From assembly GCF_901709675.1 (NCBI RefSeq), contig NC_051104.1, positions 375,001 through 439,000 of the forward strand: DNA of 64,000 nt. The letters are read 5' to 3'. The position numbers and the translations under genes were made by a program. The stretch comes from Syngnathus acus. Lineage: Eukaryota > Chordata > Actinopteri > Syngnathiformes > Syngnathidae. The notes below the pieces were generated by a model. The model did not search any database, was not told where the DNA came from, and saw nothing but the letters and a program-made list of their open reading frames with translations. This document shows positions 55,519-64,000 of this stretch, one piece after another; position 1 is the first letter of the stretch, and every line of letters begins with the position of its first letter.

Positions 55519-55610
55519 ATTTTTCCACTCGACCTTTTAAAAACACAATCAATGCTTTTTAATTCGCAGAATACACGAAGCAAACTTGTCAGTTAATAAA
55601 TCATCTTTAC

Positions 55611-55753
55611 CTTTTGCTAATGTCACTCCGCTCCCCGAATCGATCCGAAGCACTTCCGCAGCAAGACTTTAGAAGCAAGACCAAAGTCCTCGCAAGCTGT
55701 GTGAGGTCATTCAGAACTCACACGAGAACAATTTTGAGCTTCTTCTTATAAAA
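55611..55753 (-). promoter_or_regulatory. Probable TATA box and 5' UTR exon of the Xin gene
   Basis: On the minus strand TTTTATAAG lies at 55753-55745. Downstream, a GC-richer stretch ends in a donor (CAAAAG then GTAAAG) at 55611, which suits a non-coding first exon. The next acceptor precedes 55533, 15 bases before the ATG at 55518. Confidence 0.45.
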
Positions 55754-56185
55754 TCTGAAGATTCTTGGAAGCTTTGGCTTGACCTATTCGACCAACACCA
55801 AGGGCACATTTGTACTTGAATGTTTCATGCTCACTCGGTTATACATTGACTAATTTACAACACACAGTGTGCCTGGAACCTAAAAGTGGGCTGAAACAAA
55901 TGATACCTTGATATTACGCCGCTCATATTTGCAAGTTTACTTTTTCGCCACAAAGGGGCAGTAAAACTCAGCGCAATGACACTTGATTGCTAACGCTGTT
56001 TTTTTTTTTGTATATGTACTGTATATTTGAACATCTCTGTTCAGGATCACACATTAACTTGATTATGTAACCATTTTGGTTCTGTTGGTCTTTGTACGCT
56101 TCTTCCCACCACTTCACACATTCATGTGAAATGCAGTGGCGCTGTGCATGGGAGACAATGCTAGCTATTGTCAGCACACACAATT

Positions 56186-56190
<5 letters not shown>

Positions 56191-56216
<26 letters not shown>

Positions 56217-56260
56217 CCCCTCTCCCTCGTCTTGCCTTGCCTTGCCTTGCCTTGCCTTGC
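56191..56260 (+). repeat. (TC)n followed by (CTTGC)n
   Basis: About 14 TC units, a short C-rich spacer, then about six tandem CTTGC pentamers. Confidence 0.9.
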
Positions 56261-57517
56261 TGCTAATAAGTCCTCAGACAAAGAAAGAAGCACTCACCCC
56301 TGAGGCGGCAAAAAAAAAAAGACTGGAACCCTCCCTGGGCCTCAGAGGCGCTGCACAGATGAAAGGGAATATGGGATGTGCTGCCTTTTGGACTGTGAAC
56401 CATGCAGTGTTATTATTAAGGGCCAGTTTGCCAGGGCTCTTGTCTACGATTTTAAAATGCCGGCTGACATCGGCCTTGTTTGGTGAGGTGTCTGTATGCC
56501 TCAATCGCACATTGGGCTGTGTGAAGTGCTGCTTCGAAGAATGAAAATGATGTCTTTATGGATGCTGTTAGGCATCAGGATATGCAAAGTATGCTGTTTT
56601 TTTTCCTAATGATTGGCATCAATTTTCAATTGTAGCAAAACATGCTGCTCATGCCAATTTTTGTCGTCTTTCCCCAGTGTGTTTACCAACCAGCAGATGG
56701 TGCAAAGGCCCACACAACGACTCACTGCAGGCTCCCGCCCAACATTCTCCGGTGAGGTTAGTCCAGGCCAAATTGTGGCCAGCAGTGAGAAACTGGGTTC
56801 AGTTCAGTTCACTTCAGCTCTGACTAGTCAACACAGCGTATTGTGTGGAGTGAGTGTGAAATTGGTGTGCAGAACCCCATCTTGCTTCTCCTTATTTGAC
56901 CCAAGTGTGGTTGCGATTGTTACTTCCCTCCAAAGAATGCAACAGTTATGTCGTCGAATGCCTACACACGCGCATGCACACACACTTGCTACCTCAAATG
57001 GCTAGTCACGATGGATTATAATAATAACATGCATCGTGACATCAGAGGCGTGTGTGTGTACGTGTGTGTATGATTCATACTTGTACTAGTGACATGACTA
57101 AATGTTTTGAACAGGAAAAGAAGGTACAGTGTTTCCAAGGCAGTTGCCTTGATGGAAATAAAAGCTATTTTAAGGCTTCTGAGTAAGGGCTGGAACATAC
57201 AGCCTTAAGATGTTGTCACTGATATTTTCTTCCACTATTATCTCATTTCTCGTTGTAATTTTTCTCTGTCATCTTTTGCTTATAAAAAAAAAAAAAATCA
57301 ACTACTTATCAAAAGTTTTAAACTACCCCAAAGTTTTTTTATCTAATTGAAAGTCAGGCAGTTCAAATCTTGGAAACGTAAGGTAAGTGGTGAAAAAATA
57401 AAATATAAATAATGTACGTTGGGTAAATGTTTCAAGATGAATTCCTTGATTTCTTTTGCACTTGAATTGTTTATTTTCTGCTTTTCAATGTAAGTAGATT
57501 TTACTGTATAAGAAGGC

Positions 57518-57699
<182 letters not shown>

Positions 57700-60600
57700 G
57701 TGTGTTCACTTGGTAAAGGAAATCAATGTAACATGGCGGGCTTCCCGCAACACATGCCAGCCATTTGTCGGAACACCCTCTCCTTTTTCCACATGCGCAC
57801 GCCATGAGTTGTGTGTTGGCTCAGTCCCTCCGCAGGTGCGCGCGCGTGCCTTTGCGTGTGCGGTGCCCGACCAGCAACGTGCCTCAGTACAGCTGAGTGG
57901 GAGTGACCTGGCCCTAAGCCTTCCTCTCCCTTGCCGGCGCAAACGCCGCCCACCTCATTAGGCTTGCACAGACCGTGGCGAGGGCTCCCCTCGCATGTGT
58001 TTGTATGTCAGCGCGAGTACACGTTTCACACGTGTGGCCGCCGTAGCCAAGGAGGTCTAAGCTGCTTTGGCCGCTTTAGGAGGCCCGGGCCCCTCAAGTC
58101 ATGACCATTCATTATTTTGCTTAGGCTGGAGTCTAAAAAAAATAATCCAATTGTGATGACATAACGCATGCAAAAGAATTGATCAGAAAAAGTGCAAGCT
58201 TGCAAGCTTTCTTCAATGCACACAAGCACAACCCCAACCCCCAGCGTGCAGGAATTGGATGTTCCTCTCTACCCCGATCCAGCGCACGTCCCGAGCCGGA
58301 ATATCAGGTTTCCTGCTTTGTTTTGCACACTTTGTACTCTCAAGCCTCACCTTTTTGTTCCCTCTCTGTCGGCACACAGCGGCGGCGCCGCATCAAGGCG
58401 CTCGCTCTCTGATGATATTACCCACTGACGCTGTTTTGCAGGTTGCTAGGAGGTCATATTAACCACCGCAGGAGTTGTATTAGATAATACACCATGAACC
58501 CATTTTTGTGTGTGTGTGCGTGCGTGCGTGTGTTTCATTCATGTTTCATATTCTTCCCTGTGCCTGACCCCTGTCATGGCGCCAGCTGAGGCCTGCTGGC
58601 ACTGCAAGCAAGGAAGAGGAGGGTGGAGGATGACGATAAAGGCGAGAATTTATGAAGTCGAAGATAGGAAGGACAAGCATGAAACAATGAGAGGGTGGAT
58701 CTGGTTTAGTTTGGAATGAATTGCTCCCGTGCGCAGCTCGGCTCTTTATCGAATAAGTCAGCTCCGGAGATGAAGGCTGCCAATGCAATCTGCTGCGCCA
58801 GAAAACAAGTTTGCGGTTGCACTGTGGGTCAACCCCGGCAATTTTTTTTCCCTTCCCTCCCTCCCTTCCTTCCTTTTTGAAATTTGAGCCGGGCCTCTGA
58901 GACGTCACTGCACACAGCTTCTGGAATGTCACGGTAGACCGAGACAGGCTCTTATCGGTTATCAGTCAGGCGGTGAGCATTTCTGCTCATGTCTTACATA
59001 AGCAGACATGGAAGAAGTCACAACAGTCATATTTTACAAAAACGCTGCACACACAGCGGTTTTTAACATCTTAACCGATTTTTAATTTTTACACCTTTTT
59101 TTGTGTGTTTAAAACAAAACCGACGCAATTTGAACAGTCCAAACTTTGCTCACTGGGCAACAGGTTTTGGCCGTTCGAGACTCTCCCGAAATTCCCAATG
59201 GCAACCCCTGCCCCCAAATTTCCAGTCAGCTAACAATCATTAATCAGCGCTGCTTCTTATCTTTTGGGCATGAGGCGCTCATCCATAAGGAACAAAAGGG
59301 TCATGATTTGATTCTCACTCCAACCAGTTCTTGGAAGATTGACTACTTTTAAGATGCTCTGGCCTGACATCCCCACTGGCTGGCTTTTTGTTCTCTCAAT
59401 CTCCGCACCACCGCCAGCTCCCTCCTGAGGCAGCACTTCGGTCACATTGGTTATTAATACGCTGCGTCGCCCAGCAAGTGTGCTCAGCACTGGAGTGAAA
59501 ATATCTGACACGGGCTATTTATAGAGCCTGCAGGCAGACGGGTAGGAATCCACGGCAACGCCATCCAGCCTTTTCTGGAGTCGTGTTCCACAAGAAAAGG
59601 CCTCGGCGGGAAAGCGGTGCGGGTCAACGGCGGAGCTTTTCGCCATGAAGGGGAAAGCGCGCAAAGCGGAAGCACCTGCTTGGGGCTCGGCGACCCATCA
59701 AGAATATTTTCACACCTTCTTTCATATCACTGGTATGAAAGACACATGTTCAAGTGGAACGTGACGCAACGTGAGCGTAGGTGTGTGCGTATGTGTCACT
59801 CAGCGCCGCCTGCCTCACGATGGTCCCGTGATGACATCCTGAAGGAATGCGTGTGTTATGAGCTCATGCTTCTCAGCAGGCCCGTGTTTAAATTGCATGG
59901 CAGCTGCCTCAGGCCAAGAATGTCGTGTCACATGCAGGTCAGCTCGCTATGCGCCACCAAAAACGTAGCCCATTTAAATTGCCAATAAAAAAAAAAAAAA
60001 ATTCCGATTTCTGGATTTGGTGTGTTGACAATTTTCCTCCCCGATTTGCTCCAAAAACATTTAAACAGACAAAGGTCTTCCCCTGTGGTCCCAGATGTCT
60101 TGCTAAAATAAAGAATTAAGATTAATAGGCACCAAAGGGGCTAACCCTGCTCCGTATTAATTATTATATTGCTTGGGAGACCTCTCTCAATAGGGTTATC
60201 CATTCGGTAAATGGTATGTACGGATAACCCTGCCGTCGCCAAAGATGTTCCTGTCAACGTGGCACCCCTGGGAATACTCAGCAGAACTTTTGTCAAACTG
60301 TCAGGCTTTTAATGCTGAGTGGTAAAGGAGATATATTATGCAGTTTTTTTTTTTTTTTTTACACAAATCAAATCAATACCCGGGTGTCTTAATGTGTCTT
60401 ATGTTTTTCGATCACAGAGAAACTTGAGTAAAAATTTGGGGAAGCAGTCGCGACAGGTATACAATAGGCCATAATGCCAAAGGACTACTTTTGTCTAAAT
60501 GAAGTTCACGCCCCCTTGTACTTTTGTACCGTATGTCGCCACGTAGATCTGTTTCATAAACGACCTTTTTCCCTGGCGCCGTGTCCTCTTTTTTGCTGTT

Positions 60601-63600
60601 GTAGCGCAACTGGATAGATGTTCAGTGCTTGTGACACATCTGTTGCCCCCTTGTAGTCCACCCTTCTCCTCCTTCTGCTCCTCTCTTTTTTAAATACACA
60701 CACAATCTACTTTGTGACACACACACAGCGGCGAGCAGACGGACTGTCAGACGGCACATCTTCCTTTTGTGGTGACGACGCCGTGTACTTGCAGGCCCGA
60801 GCATGTGGAGCGAGTCACGTGTTTGCGTCATGCCTGTCTGCTCACCTGGTGGTTGCCATGGGAACAGCCAGACAGCGGCAGACTTTGCACCCGCCTCCGC
60901 CCCGCTACCCCCGGGGGGATTGTGAGAACACAGAGGAGGTATAAGGTCGAGGAATCACTCTGGGAGTTTGCAGTAGAGGGGAGGGGGCGAGCGATGGAAA
61001 TTTGCTTTGCTTGTGCATTTTAAAGCTGTTAAATCTGTGACTGGGTGTCTTTTGACTGCTATTGAAAGAGACATCTTAGTTATTTCACAGCTCCCAGGTG
61101 TTTTAAAAAACATGACATGCTATCGAAACATGCTCCTCACTGTTATGTCACACTGAGGTGGAAGTGCAGAACAGCTCAGTTAGATATTTTCCAAAGTCCA
61201 ATTCTTGCACTCATGGGTTCAATGCGGGCCCTTTATTTTGATTTGAGGGCCGGACATAACGATTTGGTCCACTAGCAGTTTTTGCCGAAATGCGCATCAC
61301 AAGACTGTGTTGAGGAATGTTGTCTTTGAGTAGATAAGGACAAAGGTGCTAATGTTAGCACATAATGGAGACCTCGCAGTAATGGAATAAACACAAATGC
61401 TTTGTTGTCTCTTAGTGCTATCGCTGTCTCATCATTTGCACCCTGTAAAGAAAAGGAGCAAACACAGTCCTGAGAGAAACCCACAACTGGCCTTTTTTTT
61501 TTTTTTGTTTTTTTTTTTGTTTTTTTTTTATATAAACGCTCAGCACTGCTGCACACTTGTTCATAGGGTTGTTTTTTTTTTTTCCCCCACCCATCCTTTA
61601 ATTATGCTTCCATTTTTTTTTTTTTTTTATGCTGACGCCTGAATAGCAAGATGTTCCAGGCTTTATCGCACCAGTTGCACACTTCTCTCCTTTGTGTTTT
61701 GCCAGCTGCCCTCCGAGAAGGAGGAGGCGGTGCGGAGAGTTGAATGTGGCTCTTGTGTGCTGTGTGTATGTGCAGTGTATGAGGTTAATGGCGTGTAGTA
61801 AATGATGTTAAGGCTATCCCAATAGATTTGTTGTTTTAAAGCACAGCTGATGTCCCATGAGAGCCCCTAAACATTGGACTCCTTAATTTATAATCCATAA
61901 ACATTTGATCAAATTATATCTTTCCCTAAGAAGTGTATATTAAAAAGGCAAGATTTTTTTTAATATCAATGTGTTATGTTGTCAGGCTTTTTTGTCACAC
62001 AATAAAACAATAAAAAAATCACAAATGTGTCATGAAAATATGAGAGCAAATATTGTAAATATACACGTGTTTACAAAAATAGAAGAAAATGTCAAATAAT
62101 CCCAAGCACAAAAGTATATAAACTTATTTAAATATTATGCACAGGTGCAACAAAATATTGCTAACAGTTAAAAATACAAATATGCAAAAAAGTCAAACAC
62201 AAATTTTTTTTTACAAATTAACACAAAAAGAAAAAGTACCCAAAAGATTCCTGTGCTGGTAATGATCCACTAACATTGTAAACTAATGCTAATCCATGCA
62301 TCTCATTGCAGCTCTGCTTACCTTTTGGTTTTGACATGATAAACTGGGGGTGTGGCATCCATGGGTGCTGTCACTTGTTTTGCATGACAATGCCTCAGAC
62401 AGTGCAGGTCCCCCAGGGACTGCTAAAATCGAACGTTTTTTCAGTTGTTTCAAAAACCTTGACCCGGATGTCCACTTAATAGTTTGGGTGGTGCTTTTTC
62501 TCAGCCTTTTATTTGCTTGGCTGTATTCCTCCCCCATCACAGCTGCGAGCCGCCGACAGCCTTGGCCGAAGCGGCGGCAGCAGGAATGCAAAGTGGGACG
62601 GAAGAGGAAGGGAGGGTTTTTTTAGCTAACGGAGACTCAAACAAAGGAGATCAGATTGATACAGCGTGGTAGCAACCGTTTTACCGTATGGGATGACCAC
62701 ATGCGCAAAAAGCACGAGCGAGGCATCCCCCCGGTGGAGATAGTCTTACATAAAACAGCTCTCGCCACACTCTCACATGGGGGAGCATGTGAGCGACACT
62801 GTGACTCTCCTTCCCACCGCTTTGTCTCGCACTGTGCCAGACAGCCACACAAACATTCCGGCCGGCCGGCCGGCCAGCGTGTCCTCCGAAACACAGCCGC
62901 TTGCCCTTCCCAACAAGTCGCCCTTATTACTTGCTCTCTCTCCCCTGACCTGTGTTGGGATGGCTGGAGGTCACCGTGATGTTCAGCTGTGAGGGCGACA
63001 CCAGGATAGGGAGGGTTAGGGAGTTCAGAAAGTGCTGACTGCACAGGAAAAGGGCCACCCACGTGACGGCACGCTCGCGGCATTGTGTCCGTGCCAGACT
63101 CCAGTGTTTCCTCTAGGACGTTCCCCTCTCCCGCCTGCAGGGAAAACCACTCTGCTTGGAACATGAGCACAAGCAAGCGGAGAATGTAGTATGTCAAGAA
63201 TGTAGAAGTTGGTTAGGGATATGGAGCTTTTACAAGCCATTGTTGAGTCGATACGATTTGGATAGTCCTTGGTTTACCAACAGTCCTGACGCAGGGTATT
63301 TCAAGGTTACGAGCGGTGCGTGGAATGAGTAAACATGGTCACGCATGCCGGTCATAACCTGTAATGCCAGTTGTAAATAGTTGTGTGAAAAACACTTGTC
63401 GGCAACACTCGAGATTAGATAGTGAACACTTCTCCAAAAGATAGGCCAATTCTTGCTTAAAGACACTTATTTTCTCTCCTGGTTAAAGTTGACTGCAAAA
63501 CAAAGGGACAGGGAATGCCACGTTTACTAGCTAGCTTAAACGCTAACACACAGTGCTAACGAGACCGGCAAGTGTGAATGCGGCTGTAAGACACATTTCT

Positions 63601-64000
63601 GTTGGCTCACTAGTTGCTGGCCGTCTTTGGGCTCGTCATGTTATACTTCTGTAGGGACTTTGGCAGCTAGCCAGTAGCATGAGCCAACACTTTACTGTTC
63701 TTTCTCCATAAGTAGGTCTAATTGACATCAAGAGTGAATTAATCCACTGTTCTTCCAAGAGGGGTGAAAAAAGGAAGCAGCTGCGCCGCTTCCCGTTACC
63801 TATCCAGACAGACAGACAGCTATTCTGCCTGCGAGAGAAAGATCCCCGGGATTGTTTTGGGTCTGTACACACATTCTGGGCGTGCTTCCCAGTCGGCAGG
63901 ACGCCCTTGGCACAGAGGCGCATTCGGGAGCCCTCCTTCCCAACGGCCGCTCCCCGCTAACCCCGCTAGCCACGCTCCAGCGGGCCTCGCCACTAGCCCA

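Noticed and set aside
62637-63197. 186-residue minus-strand frame
   Set aside because: No recognisable domain, no splice context, and mixed low-complexity composition.

Overview
The window looks like teleost fish genomic DNA. It holds intron-containing vertebrate genes with GT-AG junctions, long (TG)n/(CA)n microsatellites, and many fish-type transposons (Tc1, hAT, pogo-like, an LTR retrovirus, LINE scraps). The pairing of neto1 with timm21 matches human 18q22, as far as I recall. I cannot name the species. A percomorph is a guess.

Layout. About 1.1-3.0 kb: a candidate two-exon gene for a coiled-coil protein ending in a CaaX box, with a TA-flanked MITE in its intron. 3.0-6.5 kb: nothing recognised. 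6.5-14.3 kb: an endogenous retrovirus with two apparently identical 760-bp LTRs, a short open gag and a wrecked pol/env interior that carries a hAT insertion. 14.4-20.2 kb: a transposon cluster (hAT inside hAT, a second MITE, a Tc1 element whose transposase has one stop codon, and a pogo-like element). 23.6-40.3 kb, plus strand: neto1, eleven coding exons. 41.4-41.8 kb: a solo LTR. 43.3-44.6 kb, plus strand: timm21, six exons. 46.2-47.4 kb, plus strand: an unnamed small membrane protein with three PPPY motifs. 48.9-55.5 kb, minus strand: a Xin-family gene of seven coding exons ending in a LIM domain, convergent with the PPPY gene. 55.7-64 kb: no gene seen.

Exon models were built by joining reading frames at GT-AG junctions and checking phase. 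In all four spliced genes from neto1 to the Xin gene, every junction keeps the frame. The recognisable genes act in different places: Neto1 is a CUB/LDLa auxiliary subunit of ionotropic glutamate receptors at synapses; Tim21 belongs to the mitochondrial inner-membrane import machinery; Xin proteins bind actin at striated-muscle junctions. The PPPY protein is probably a membrane adaptor for NEDD4-type WW domains. They are neighbours, not a pathway.

Most interesting points: (1) neto1 has two possible C-termini, a spliced micro-exon ending in the PDZ ligand TRV, or read-through to SIDF; (2) the Xin gene has few, degenerate Xin repeats plus a LIM domain reached through a weak donor; (3) an unrecognised, possibly farnesylated protein built of 18-residue repeats; (4) a retrovirus with LTRs that look new and an interior that looks old, suggesting it was copied in trans.
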